Shown piece by piece: positions 55,098 through 63,714 of a DNA stretch of 64,000 nt. The notes under the pieces were generated by a model that had not been told where the DNA came from, searched no databases, and saw only the letters and a program-made list of their open reading frames with translations. The position numbers and the translations under genes were made by a program. This DNA is from a bacterium (GTDB lineage: Bacteria; Bdellovibrionota; Bdellovibrionia; Bdellovibrionales; Bdellovibrionaceae): NCBI GenBank assembly GCA_019752925.1, contig JAIELP010000004.1:248001-312000 (forward strand), read 5' to 3'. Positions within the stretch are counted from its first letter, which is position 1, and every line of letters begins with the position of its first letter.

Positions 55098-58000
55098 ATT
55101 TAATTAAAATTTCTTTAGATAGACCGGTATTTGGATGGGTCTTAATGTCGGGTCTGATTATTTTTGGAGCGATCAGTTTAAATAAATTAGGTATCAGCCA
55201 AATGCCGGATGTAAATTTTCCGGTTTTAAATATTAGTATTAACTATCCGGGTGCCGCTCCCGAAGTTGTTGAAAATGAAATTCTGGATTTAACTGAAGAG
55301 CGCCTATTGACTGTTGAAGGCGTTAAAGAGATGCGTTCGTCAGCTCAGCAGGGGCAAGCGAGCATTACATTAGAATTTGATATCAGCCGTAATGTAGATG
55401 TGGCTTTGCAGGAAGTTCAGTCAGCCATCAGTCAGATACGTTATCCAACCGGAGTCGATCCTGCAGTCATTCGTAAAACAAATCCGGATGAAGAGCCGAT
55501 TTTAATCGTGAGCGTGTACGGTGATAAAAGCGTAGCTGAAATGTTAAGGTGGACTGACAACTACTTTATGGATCAGATTCAGTTTATTCCGGGTGTGGGT
55601 GTTGTCGACACTGGAGGATTTCCTGACCGAAATTTAAGAATCTGGCTGGATATAGAAAAATTGCGTAAGTTGGAACTAACTGTAAATGACGTTGTTGATG
55701 CAGTTCGTACACAACATTTAGAGAGTGCTGCCGGACAATTCAACGATGGTAAGCAAGAGATCCGCGTACGTTACTTAGGTGAAGCGCGGTCGGTTGAAGA
55801 AATCGCCAACTTTCCAATTCAAAGACGTGGTGGCCAATTAATTCAAGACCGCGTTTTTCATATTAAAGATGTAGCCGATGTTGTAGATGGTCTTGCAGAT
55901 ATTCGTCGTGTAGCTCGTGTTAACAATCAAACTGCGGTGATGTTCCGTATCAACAAACAGCGCGGCACCAACGAAGTTGAAGTGGCGGATGCTGTGATTA
56001 AAAAGCTCGACGAAATGAAATTCCCGGAAGGGATGAAGTACCGTGTAAATGTTAATTATACGCAATCGACTAAAAGCACCGTGGATTTGACGGTCGGCAA
56101 ACTATGGGCGGCTTCGATCATCACGATTATTGTGTGTTTTCTGTTCCTTGGCAGTATACAATCTTCAATTAATATCTTGTTCTCGATTCCGACGTCAATT
56201 CTGGGTACATTTGTTATTTTATACTTCTCAGGGTTTACCTTAAATCTTTTCACCTTATTGGCATTAACACTTTCTATTTCAATCGTCGTTGATGATGCGA
56301 TTATGATTTTAGAAAACATAGTCCGACATTACCGGATGGGTAAGAGTTCCCATCAAGCGGCTTATGATGGCGCGATGGAAGTTTTACCTGCAGCTACAGC
56401 AGCAACGCTGGCGGTTTTAGCGGTATTCCTACCGGTTATTTTCATGGACGGGGTTATCGGAAAGTTTTTATTCCAGTTTGGTATTACAATGTCGGCAGCC
56501 GTAATACTTTCGTTGATTGAAGCGGTAACGATCACACCTATGCGTGCAGCAGCTTTATTGGGTACTGAACACAAAGTTTCAAAACTCGAACAAAAGCTGG
56601 ATCATGTTTTTGAAAATTTCGGTCACAGGTATCAAAATGCTCTTAAGCTATGTCTCAATCATAAATATAAAATTTTAGCGATATCTTTCGGCCTGTTTCT
56701 TTTATCTATGACTTTATTGACTAAAATTAAGCAGGAATTTGTTCCCTCTCAGGATCAAAACTTAATTCTTTTAACGGCACAATCAAAGGTTCCGGGTACA
56801 GCTCTTGATGAAATGATTAAATTAGTAGAGCCGCTACAAGCTATGCTAAACGAAGTGCCGGAAATTTCGGGTTACATGATTTCAATCGGGCCCGGTCAGG
56901 TGTTTACTCCAGTTTCGCTAGTTGTTCAGGAAAAACGTAAAATGAATCACACTCAGATTATGAATCTGTTGCGTGAAAAAGCTAAAAACATAAAAGGATT
57001 GCGTGTATCGATGCGTGATATTTCGGCGCGGAATTTAACGACCGGCCGCTTAAATCCGATTGCTTTCAATTTACGTGGAACGGATTTGCAGGTTTTAAAT
57101 GATAAAGCTCAGGAGATGATTACAAAACTTGAAGAGCAAAAACTCGGCGTGGACGTAGATACCGATTACCGTTTGGGTCAGAAAGAGCTGAGTCTTACAC
57201 CTGATCGTGACACCTTGACTCGTCGGGGAGTCAGTGCGGATGCTGTTTCACAGGTTCTACAGGTGAGTATTGCAGGATTAAGAGCCGGTCAATACATGGC
57301 CGATGGAAAAAAATATGATATTAGATTTAAAGTTAAAGAAGACCAACTCAAAAATAAAGTCGATGTGCAAAAACTATTTGTTCGTAACAACTATGGCAAT
57401 ATGGTTTCTTTAGCGGATCTGGTATCGGGCGAAAATAAACAGGCGTTACAATCAATCAACCGTATCAACCGTCAGAGATCAATTTCTGTATACGGAAATC
57501 TGGCTCCAGGACAGTCACAAAGCGTGGTTCTTGCAAAAGCCAAATCTATTGCGAACGAAATTCTTCCGGCGGGATACAGTTTTAACCTTGAGGGTGCAGC
57601 TGCCGGCTTTAGTTCGAGCTTCCAAAATCTTTATTTAGTACTTTTGATTGGTATCGTAGTTGCGTACATGATTTTAGCGGTGCAGTTTAATTCATTCCGT
57701 GATCCTATTTCGGTTTTGATGGCACTGCCATTCTCGGCTACAGGTGCATTCCTGATTTTATGGATGACGGGATCATCTTTAAATCTTTTCAGCTTCATTG
57801 GTCTGATCGTATTGATGGGTATTGCTAAGAAAAATTCGATTATGTTAATTGAATTCACTACACAATTAAAGCGGGAAGAAAAATTAGGATACGTGGACGC
57901 TCTTTTAAAAGCTTGTCCGATACGCTTACGTCCTATCTTGATGACATCGGTTGCGACAGTTGCTGCCGCAACGCCGCTGGTGTTAGGCGGAGGCTTAGGT

Positions 58001-58132
58001 CACGAAACCCGTCAGCCGATGGGTTTGGTAATTATAGGCGGAACAATTGTATCAACTGCATTTACTTTATTTGTAGTTCCGTTATTTTACTTAGCTCTTA
58101 ATGAAATCAGATTTAAAAAATCTAAAGCCTAG
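55094..58132 (+). CDS. RND-family efflux transporter (AcrB-like)
   Basis: This is a proton-driven inner-membrane transporter of the hydrophobe/amphiphile RND type, 1012 aa. It has the twofold repeat of a membrane segment, periplasmic porter domain and five to six further segments. The proton-relay aspartates appear in SISIVVDDAIMILENI near residue 400. A second-half stretch, SFIGLIVLMGIAKKNSIMLIEF, completes the signature. The usual membrane fusion protein and outer-membrane channel genes are not adjacent; only recO precedes it, with an ATGA overlap. The substrate cannot be told. Its stop and the next gene's stop share the CTAG at 58129-58132. Confidence 0.93.
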   Translation: MNLIKISLDRPVFGWVLMSGLIIFGAISLNKLGISQMPDVNFPVLNISINYPGAAPEVVENEILDLTEERLLTVEGVKEMRSSAQQGQASITLEFDISRNVDVALQEVQSAISQIRYPTGVDPAVIRKTNPDEEPILIVSVYGDKSVAEMLRWTDNYFMDQIQFIPGVGVVDTGGFPDRNLRIWLDIEKLRKLELTVNDVVDAVRTQHLESAAGQFNDGKQEIRVRYLGEARSVEEIANFPIQRRGGQLIQDRVFHIKDVADVVDGLADIRRVARVNNQTAVMFRINKQRGTNEVEVADAVIKKLDEMKFPEGMKYRVNVNYTQSTKSTVDLTVGKLWAASIITIIVCFLFLGSIQSSINILFSIPTSILGTFVILYFSGFTLNLFTLLALTLSISIVVDDAIMILENIVRHYRMGKSSHQAAYDGAMEVLPAATAATLAVLAVFLPVIFMDGVIGKFLFQFGITMSAAVILSLIEAVTITPMRAAALLGTEHKVSKLEQKLDHVFENFGHRYQNALKLCLNHKYKILAISFGLFLLSMTLLTKIKQEFVPSQDQNLILLTAQSKVPGTALDEMIKLVEPLQAMLNEVPEISGYMISIGPGQVFTPVSLVVQEKRKMNHTQIMNLLREKAKNIKGLRVSMRDISARNLTTGRLNPIAFNLRGTDLQVLNDKAQEMITKLEEQKLGVDVDTDYRLGQKELSLTPDRDTLTRRGVSADAVSQVLQVSIAGLRAGQYMADGKKYDIRFKVKEDQLKNKVDVQKLFVRNNYGNMVSLADLVSGENKQALQSINRINRQRSISVYGNLAPGQSQSVVLAKAKSIANEILPAGYSFNLEGAAAGFSSSFQNLYLVLLIGIVVAYMILAVQFNSFRDPISVLMALPFSATGAFLILWMTGSSLNLFSFIGLIVLMGIAKKNSIMLIEFTTQLKREEKLGYVDALLKACPIRLRPILMTSVATVAAATPLVLGGGLGHETRQPMGLVIIGGTIVSTAFTLFVVPLFYLALNEIRFKKSKA

Positions 58133-59037
58133 CTGGTTAATTTTAATTTTTTAAGTGGGTGCGTTTGTTCTACCAAGCGCGCCAGGTGATCCACACTCAA
58201 GTGAGTGTATTTTTCCGTAGCCTGTAGGCTTTCATGTCCGAGTAATGTCTGAAGAGTTCTGAGATTGGCACCGCTCGCCAACATATGAGTTGCATAGCTA
58301 TGGCGGAGCGAATGCGGATGTATCGAAGCCATTAAGCCTGCGGAAGATCCAAGTTCTCGTATATAGCCGTAGCCAATACGTGTGTGCAATGCCTTGGTAC
58401 CGAATACATAAATATCTTCTTTGTTTTTTTGTGAGTGTAGCTCTTTTAAAAAATCCATACTGAACGCAGGTAAAGCTGCATATCTTTCTTTGCTGCCTTT
58501 ACCTAAAATCAAAATACGTTTTTCTTTAAATTGAATATCCGACCACTTAATTTTACAGGCTTCGCTGATACGCAATCCACCACCGTATAAAAGTAAAAAT
58601 AAGGCTTTTTTTCTTTTAAGCTTGGCGAGCTTTTCAGGTTCATCTGCAGCCAACTCAAGTCCACGGTTCAGGCTATCTATTATAGAAATAACTTCATCTA
58701 CGGATAGAAAATGCGGTATTTTTTTAGGCACTTTCGGGCAAATAAGCTGGCTCGAAAAGTCATTATCCAGATGTTTTTGATCGTAGAGCCATCCAAATAA
58801 GCTCTTTAGCGTAGCAATTTTACGATTCCGGCTGGCCAGGCTCAGGTTACCCCATCTCCCAAGTGTGGGTCTGACGAAGCCCCAAAGATCTTCATAAGAA
58901 CAAACTAAATCAAGTTTATTTTCAAAAGCCTGATTCAAATCCATTCGATATGCCTTTAATGTCAGCGGCGACGCAGATTTGATATTTTCTTGATATTTCA
59001 GGTAGTTATCTAGAATTTCCACCACTTTTAAAGACAT
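58129..59037 (-). CDS. Tyrosine recombinase XerC/XerD-like
   Basis: A site-specific recombinase, probably one of the Xer pair that resolves chromosome dimers at dif. The N-terminal SAM-like domain covers about 1-95. Catalytic residues are R156 (GGLRISEA), K180 (LGKGSKERY), H242, R245 (HSLRHSYATHML), H268 (LLGHES) and Y277 (EKYTH), a complete set. Length of 302 aa is normal. No integrase-associated element or attachment repeats are visible nearby, so a Xer role is more likely than phage integration. XerC and XerD cannot be told apart here. Confidence 0.9.
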   Translation of the reverse strand: MSLKVVEILDNYLKYQENIKSASPLTLKAYRMDLNQAFENKLDLVCSYEDLWGFVRPTLGRWGNLSLASRNRKIATLKSLFGWLYDQKHLDNDFSSQLICPKVPKKIPHFLSVDEVISIIDSLNRGLELAADEPEKLAKLKRKKALFLLLYGGGLRISEACKIKWSDIQFKEKRILILGKGSKERYAALPAFSMDFLKELHSQKNKEDIYVFGTKALHTRIGYGYIRELGSSAGLMASIHPHSLRHSYATHMLASGANLRTLQTLLGHESLQATEKYTHLSVDHLARLVEQTHPLKKLKLTS

Positions 59038-59109
59038 AGATACATTATCGCAAGCTAATTCATGCCTTAGTAGACCAGAAAAAAATTATCTCATAATGAA
59101 ATTTTTTTC

Positions 59110-59138
59110 TTGCAATTAATACACGACTTTAGTTATAT
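59110..59138 (+). promoter_or_regulatory. Candidate promoter of the sigma-54 activator gene
   Basis: TTGCAA (59110-59115) and TTATAT (59133-59138) are 17 bp apart, 83 bp before the start. An inverted repeat CACTGT/ACAGTG (59155-59160 and 59173-59178) lies downstream of it. Confidence 0.45.
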
Positions 59139-59221
59139 TGCATTGCGGCTAACACACTGTATCAAAATGAGAACAGTGAATATGCTCACAAAACGCTCAC
59201 GTTTACTGAAAGGTGGACCCT

Positions 59222-60289
59222 ATGTCTGAATCAAACGCTACTTCACTTCCTCACTTACCGAGTTCTAGTACTCAAGCCCAAAACCAGTCAAACTGGGTGG
59301 CCCAACAGAAAATCACGGAAACCAAACCTATTATTTATAAGTCAGAAGTGATGATGCAATTAATGAAAATGATTGAAAGAGTATCTCCTTCTCACGCCAG
59401 TGTTTTAGTTATGGGTGAGTCGGGTACAGGTAAAGAGCTTATCGCGCGTGCTATCCATGATAAATCAAATCGTAAAAACAAACCTTTCGTTGCGATCAAC
59501 TGCGGTGCTTTAAGAGAAACATTACTTGAGTCTGAATTATTCGGTCATGAAAAAGGTTCTTTCACTGGAGCTTATAATAAAAAAATCGGTTTAGCTGAGG
59601 CGGCTAACGGCGGAACTTTATTCTTGGACGAAATCGGTGAACTTCCTTTATCGATCCAGGCTAAACTTTTACGATTCATTCAAGAGGGCGAAATTTTCCG
59701 CGTTGGCGGTAAAGATCCTATCAAAGTAGATATCCGCTTAGTATGTGCAACTAACCGTGAGTTAGATCAAGAAGTTATGCGCGGTAATTTCCGTGAAGAC
59801 TTATTCTACCGTATTAACACTATCGTTATTAGCGCTCCGCCATTAAGAAGACGTAAAGAAGATATCTCTATGCTAGTGAACTACTTCTTAGGTTCAGCAA
59901 CTAATTCTTTCATTAATCGTGGTAAAACAATTGATGAAGAAGCTATGAAGATTTTAGTTAAGTATGACTGGCCAGGAAATATTCGTGAGTTGCAAAATAC
60001 TTGCGAAAGACTACAAATTTTATCTGAAGGTCATATGATTATGACAAATGATCTTCCTGAAAACATCCGTAATCCTGAAGTTATTGATGAGAGTATGGAT
60101 TTTGATCCTTCAATTCCGTTATATGAGCTTGAAAAACGTTATATCTTAAAAGCTTTGTTACACTACGGCGGCAATAAAACTCAGGCGGCTCAGGGCTTAG
60201 GTATCACGATCAAAACATTGTACAACAAATTACATGAGTACGGTGAGTTTGAAAAATATGCGGTTCACACAAAACCGATGAAAGATTAA
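59222..60289 (+). CDS. Sigma-54-dependent transcriptional activator without receiver domain
   Basis: An enhancer-binding AAA+ protein that opens sigma-54 promoters. ATG 59222 follows AAAGGTGG; the GTG at 59213 lies within that site. The first 40 residues are Ser/Gln-rich and unordered, with no receiver, PAS or GAF domain. Walker A is GESGTGKE (65-72), the sigma-54-contact loop GSFTGA (112-117, Ser in place of the common Ala) and Walker B GTLFLDEIG (131-139). The C-terminal Fis-type HTH is about 315-345 (NKTQAAQGLGITIKTLYNKL). It resembles PspF-type activators that are controlled by partner proteins. Target promoters are unknown. Confidence 0.92.
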   Translation: MSESNATSLPHLPSSSTQAQNQSNWVAQQKITETKPIIYKSEVMMQLMKMIERVSPSHASVLVMGESGTGKELIARAIHDKSNRKNKPFVAINCGALRETLLESELFGHEKGSFTGAYNKKIGLAEAANGGTLFLDEIGELPLSIQAKLLRFIQEGEIFRVGGKDPIKVDIRLVCATNRELDQEVMRGNFREDLFYRINTIVISAPPLRRRKEDISMLVNYFLGSATNSFINRGKTIDEEAMKILVKYDWPGNIRELQNTCERLQILSEGHMIMTNDLPENIRNPEVIDESMDFDPSIPLYELEKRYILKALLHYGGNKTQAAQGLGITIKTLYNKLHEYGEFEKYAVHTKPMKD

Positions 60290-60391
60290 AAATATAACCA
60301 CCAATACGGATACGTTGCTTGACGGTGTGCTTGTAAACTATTTTGAATGTGGAAACGTCGTCGGACCAGAATAGTTATTTAGCTAAATTTG

Positions 60392-60425
60392 CAGGTTTAT
60401 CTCTTACGAGGTAAGCCTGTTTTTA
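60392..60425 (+). terminator. Terminator of the sigma-54 activator gene
   Basis: CAGGTTTATCTC pairs with GAGGTAAGCCTG (two G-T pairs) around a TTAC loop and is followed by TTTTTT. It is 103 bases after the stop; the 60290-60391 stretch shows nothing else. Confidence 0.75.
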
Positions 60426-60432
60426 TTAATGG

Positions 60433-61443
60433 ATGTTACTTAAAATGTTTCGCCTGATTTCTCTGTTAATAATTGTTTTCCAATTTGAATTTGCCATGGC
60501 AATTTCATGCAGAGCTTTATTGGTGGATCAATCGCTTGAAAATTCATTATTTGCTAAAATCAAAAGACAAGCTGTTAATGAGTATCAAACTGATATCAAT
60601 ATAAGTTCCGGTCGTGCGCAGTTAAATGCTAAGGAAAATTTTAAACATGTTTCACGTATGGCCGAGCAGGTAGTAGAAAGCCGTTCCGAGCTTGAAAAAG
60701 CCGGCGTAGATACAAAGGCTCTTGAGCTGGCTATTTATTTCAGTGATATCGGTAAGTCAGATCGCGCTTCAGAAATTATTGTATCGCTCAATAAAAACAA
60801 ACAGGGTTGGGAACGAAATACCAGAATGAAGTCCTTCTTGCGTCATGAAGATTACGGAATTTTATTAATCCAAAATAATTATCTGAAATGGGGACTAAGT
60901 GCTGAACAGGCTCAAAAAATTATAGACGGAATTGCCAATCATAACGGGCCGGGCATAGCAGATTCGTGGTTTGGAGCCCGCTACATTGAGGAGTTCGGGC
61001 AAAGTTACGATATGCCCTATTCTTTAGAGGGCATTGTGCATACGTTTCTTGATCGTGTAGATCAGGGTTCGTTGTATGCGGTTAATTCTGCTTCTGGAAA
61101 AATTCTTGTGGGTGGCGTACGCAAAATCATTTTTGATGAAGTGAGCAGAAACCCAAATAAAAAGTTTTCTGAGGTGGTGTACGACATATTTTATAATACC
61201 CCGGCTTACAGCGAAAAACAGGTTTTGGCTTTAGAGAAGTTAAGTGAAACAAAAACCGAGTGGGCTCAGTTTTTTAAAAGCGATTTTTTTCGTGAGCAAT
61301 TTTCTTTAATTCAAGGGGTTGCGAAGTTTCGTGCCATGGTCAGCTTTCCTGGCAGTGAAGACGGGGCAGTCGCTGTTGGCAACATTAAGGTACTTAATCC
61401 CGTAGATCTTTTTGAAGCCTTAGAAAATCAATTGAACAAATAA
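60433..61443 (+). CDS. Secreted protein with degenerate HD-like domain
   Basis: A signal peptide (about 1-23, ending FAMA) precedes a helical domain that resembles an HD metal-dependent phosphohydrolase. H72, S104-D105 in place of HD, H138, H170 and D207/D210 occur in the usual order (HVSRMAEQVV, YFSDIGKSD, FLRHEDYG, IANHNGPG, FLDRVDQGS). One His of the dyad is Ser, so metal binding or activity may be altered. Export of an HD protein is unusual. Two in-frame ATGs (60433 and 60445) are possible, and no clear ribosome site decides between them. Function unknown. Confidence 0.65.
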   Translation: MLLKMFRLISLLIIVFQFEFAMAISCRALLVDQSLENSLFAKIKRQAVNEYQTDINISSGRAQLNAKENFKHVSRMAEQVVESRSELEKAGVDTKALELAIYFSDIGKSDRASEIIVSLNKNKQGWERNTRMKSFLRHEDYGILLIQNNYLKWGLSAEQAQKIIDGIANHNGPGIADSWFGARYIEEFGQSYDMPYSLEGIVHTFLDRVDQGSLYAVNSASGKILVGGVRKIIFDEVSRNPNKKFSEVVYDIFYNTPAYSEKQVLALEKLSETKTEWAQFFKSDFFREQFSLIQGVAKFRAMVSFPGSEDGAVAVGNIKVLNPVDLFEALENQLNK

Positions 61444-61469
61444 AAAAGGGAGTCTTAAGACTCCCTTTT
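61444..61469. terminator. Bidirectional terminator
   Basis: AAAAGGGAGTC/GACTCCCTTTT with a TTAA loop lies directly after the plus-strand stop at 61443. T-runs occur on both sides, serving also the minus-strand histone-like gene. Confidence 0.85.
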
Positions 61470-61496
61470 AATTATTGTATTTTAAACAATTAAAAA

Positions 61497-62015
61497 CTAG
61501 AAATAACCTTCGTCATCGTCTTCTTCGTCTTTATCAGTCGTCATGTCATCTTCCATGTCGTCCTCTAAATCATCAGAAGCATCTTCGTCTTCTAAGTTTT
61601 CGAAAGTTGAACTTTCTTCTTCGTCATCATCTTCAGCTAAAGGTTCGGCGTGAGAAAGAGCATCTTCGTCTTCCAAGCCAACCATAGAGTCTAATTCTGA
61701 TTCGTCATCAAACTCAGATGAGATGTCGTCGATCATTGATGTTTGTGTCATTGCAGCTGTGTTGATAATAGCGTCTTTTTTAGATGCTTTTTTCGGTGCA
61801 ACTTTTTTAGCAGCTGGCTTCTTTGCAGCAACTTTTTTTACGGCTTTCTTAGGAGCCACTTTTTTGGCTGCTTTTTTAGCCGGTTTCGCAGCTTTTTTAG
61901 GAGTCTTTTTAGCAGCTTTTTTAGGAGCGGCTTTCTTAGCTGGTTTTTTCGCAGCTTTCTTTACTGCCTTTTTAGCAGCTTTTTTCTTAGCAGGAGCTTT
62001 CTTTTTTTTAGCCAT
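61497..62015 (-). CDS. Lys/Ala-rich histone H1-like protein with acidic tail
   Basis: The first 80 residues are a run of Lys-Ala-Pro repeats (units of AAKK, PAKKA, APKKA), as in bacterial histone H1-like proteins that bind DNA without sequence preference. Residues from about 95 to 172 are the opposite, dense in Asp and Glu (EDDDEEESS, LEDDMEDDM), ending EGYF. A protein with a strongly basic half and a strongly acidic half could compact DNA and mask its own charge. GAGG lies 6 bases before the ATG. Repeats make the exact length prone to variation between strains. Expected in the nucleoid. Confidence 0.8.
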   Translation of the reverse strand: MAKKKKAPAKKKAAKKAVKKAAKKPAKKAAPKKAAKKTPKKAAKPAKKAAKKVAPKKAVKKVAAKKPAAKKVAPKKASKKDAIINTAAMTQTSMIDDISSEFDDESELDSMVGLEDEDALSHAEPLAEDDDEEESSTFENLEDEDASDDLEDDMEDDMTTDKDEEDDDEGYF

Positions 62016-62152
62016 AAATTACCTCTTTGAGTGTTGGACTTGATAAGAGTAACGATCTTTGAAATTGACGGCAAGTCTTAGCAAATACTTAATGTGTTAA
62101 GTTAAAGACAAAGGTCCATTAGGGCATTTGGCTCTGTGCGAAAACTAAAAAA

Positions 62153-62174
62153 CCCCGAGTTTTTAGTCTCGGGG
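62153..62174 (-). terminator. Terminator of the flagellin gene
   Basis: CCCCGAG/CTCGGGG stem with an 8-base loop. On the minus strand TTTTTT follows. It lies 32 bases after the flagellin stop. Confidence 0.85.
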
Positions 62175-62205
62175 CTCTATTTTTTGACTTATTTTTGACT
62201 AATCA

Positions 62206-63036
62206 TTAACCAATTAACTTAAGAGCTAATTGATTGGCTGTGTTGGCTTGAGCCAAGGTAGCTGTACCGGCCTGTAAAAGTACCGAGTTTCTGGCTAACT
62301 CTGAAGAAGTAGTCGCGATGTCCGTATCACGGATACGTGAGTTGGCAGCTGCTAAATTCTCTTCAGTTACCGCTAAAGTATCAACTGTTGATGCTAAACG
62401 ATTCTGTAAAGCACCGATGTTAGATCTCATTGCATTTACTGAATTTTGAGCGTTGTCTAACATTTCCAGCGATAATCTTGCGCTTTCTTTAGATTGAAAA
62501 TCTAAACCTGAGATACCAAGACCTTCTAAAGTAGCTACGTTTTGTGAAGCATCAAAAGAGATCATGTCATTTTCAGTAGCGTAAGTACCTACTTGGAAAT
62601 CGAATACTGGTGTTGAACCATCTAATAATTTAGTCGAGTTCCAGTTAGATGTGCTCGCGATACGTTCGATTTCGCTTTTTAATTGTTGAACTTCTAGGTC
62701 AATGAATGAACGTTCTTTATCGCCTACAGTATCTGAAGAAGCTTGGATTGCAAGCTCACGCATACGTGTCGTGATCGAAGAGATTTCATTTAAACCGCCC
62801 TCAGCTGTTTGCACTAATGATATACCATCATTGGCATTTCTTCTTGCTTGTACAGCAGATCTGATTTGTGATTTCATATTTTCTGAAATGGCTAAGCCGG
62901 CTGCATCGTCAGCAGATTTATTGATACGTGAACCGCTCGATAACTGTGACATTGAATTCTGAATATTTCTTTGGCTTGTGCTTAAGAATCTTTGTGCGTT
63001 GATAGCTGCTACGTTTGTTGTTACTCTCATTCCCAT
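62206..63036 (-). CDS. fliC: Flagellin
   Basis: This is the filament subunit. The conserved N-terminal D0/D1 helix (MGMRVTTNVAAINAQRFL, LSSGSRINKSADDAAGLAIS) and C-terminal D1/D0 helix (ITDSELARNS-type stretch, here TDIATTSSELARNSVLLQAG) are clear. The central variable domain is short, giving 276 aa, as in small flagellins of Bdellovibrio and others. GGAG is 7 bases before the ATG. No other flagellar gene is in the window. It is exported by the flagellar apparatus, not Sec. Confidence 0.96.
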   Translation of the reverse strand: MGMRVTTNVAAINAQRFLSTSQRNIQNSMSQLSSGSRINKSADDAAGLAISENMKSQIRSAVQARRNANDGISLVQTAEGGLNEISSITTRMRELAIQASSDTVGDKERSFIDLEVQQLKSEIERIASTSNWNSTKLLDGSTPVFDFQVGTYATENDMISFDASQNVATLEGLGISGLDFQSKESARLSLEMLDNAQNSVNAMRSNIGALQNRLASTVDTLAVTEENLAAANSRIRDTDIATTSSELARNSVLLQAGTATLAQANTANQLALKLIG

Positions 63037-63411
63037 TGTAAAACTCCATTTAATTTTTTTAAGTTATTAATTTTTTCATTCTTAGTTCCTCCGTGAGTTG
63101 TTTTTCTTTTTTTATTTCCAGCATCCGAGCCAGAAACTTATTTACCAATTGTTTCTTCCTTAATAATTCTAATCTTCCGTAAAATCTTCCTTGAGGTCTC
63201 CTTTCAATGTGAATGCGAGCATCACGTGCTCTGAGACATCCTGCCTCAACGTTGTTCGTACAATTAACTTTTCGGGAGTTGTGAAGCATTCTTGACAGGA
63301 CACAAGGATAGAAAAATGATTTTTTCAGAGGAGAAATTGATTTCTAGATCATGCTTCAGTCGTGGTTTTCACGACGCAAGTCACGTCTTAATTTCTTCGT
63401 CGAGTCTTGAT
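63037..63411 (-). other. Flagellin leader and promoter region (no convincing gene)
   Basis: A 375-bp stretch between flagellin and the small Cys-rich gene. It is open in one minus-strand frame (63289-63059), but that frame starts inside the candidate promoter, uses AGA/AGG/GGA codons unlike the neighbours, and has no ribosome site, so I do not call it a gene. If the promoter below is right, the flagellin message has a leader of about 225 bases, with GAAAGGAGACCTCAAGGAAG-like purine-rich stretches. Confidence 0.5.
63269..63295 (-). promoter_or_regulatory. Candidate sigma-28 (FliA) promoter of flagellin
   Basis: On the minus strand TCAAGAAT and CCCGAAAA are separated by 11 bases, the spacing of TAAAGTTT-N11-GCCGATAA. 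Matches are 5 of 8 and 6 of 8. Confidence 0.35.
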
Positions 63412-63690
63412 CTAGTCAATTTCTTGAAGTCGACAAAGAGCTATTTTTCCAGACAAATTATAGGAAGCGATTTGATTTCTACGCAGATGATGCTCACTTG
63501 GCATACCTAAGGTACAGCTCTCATTAGAGCTCTTAAAATGGGAGCAATCCTCACAGGAATAAGGGAGTTTATAGCTGTTATAGGCCACTGGATGGATGGC
63601 ATCTTTCTTAATAGAAGCACCTATTCGTTTTGGCCGATTTTTACTTTTTTCAGGGGCTGATTGCATTGACAAATTATACATATAACTCAT
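63412..63690 (-). CDS. Small Cys-rich protein, possible metal-binding
   Basis: A 92-residue basic protein that I do not assign to a family. The start is taken as ATG 63690, because further upstream the frame would cross the clpB start. The first 35 residues are Ser/Lys/Arg-rich. The second half carries C-E-D-C, then C in NESCTLG and C in ALCRLQ, a C-x2-C...C...C pattern fit for a zinc or Fe-S site. A His pair in EHHLRRN lies between. No strong ribosome site is visible, so the start could be another nearby ATG. It is divergent from clpB with 24 bp between, so their promoters must overlap. Confidence 0.55.
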   Translation of the reverse strand: MSYMYNLSMQSAPEKSKNRPKRIGASIKKDAIHPVAYNSYKLPYSCEDCSHFKSSNESCTLGMPSEHHLRRNQIASYNLSGKIALCRLQEID

Positions 63691-63714
63691 CTTTAATGTA
63701 GGAGAATTTCCAAA

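Noticed and set aside
58129-59037. Tyrosine recombinase as a sign of an integrated element
   Set aside because: No attachment repeats, phage or plasmid genes nearby; fits a chromosomal Xer protein.
61723-62043. Hydrophobic 106-residue open frame on the plus strand
   Set aside because: It is the antisense of the Lys-Ala repeat block; AAK-rich codons read backwards give Phe/Leu/Ala.
63059-63289. 76-residue basic open frame upstream of flagellin (minus strand)
   Set aside because: Starts inside the candidate flagellin promoter, has no ribosome site and uses codons unlike the neighbours.
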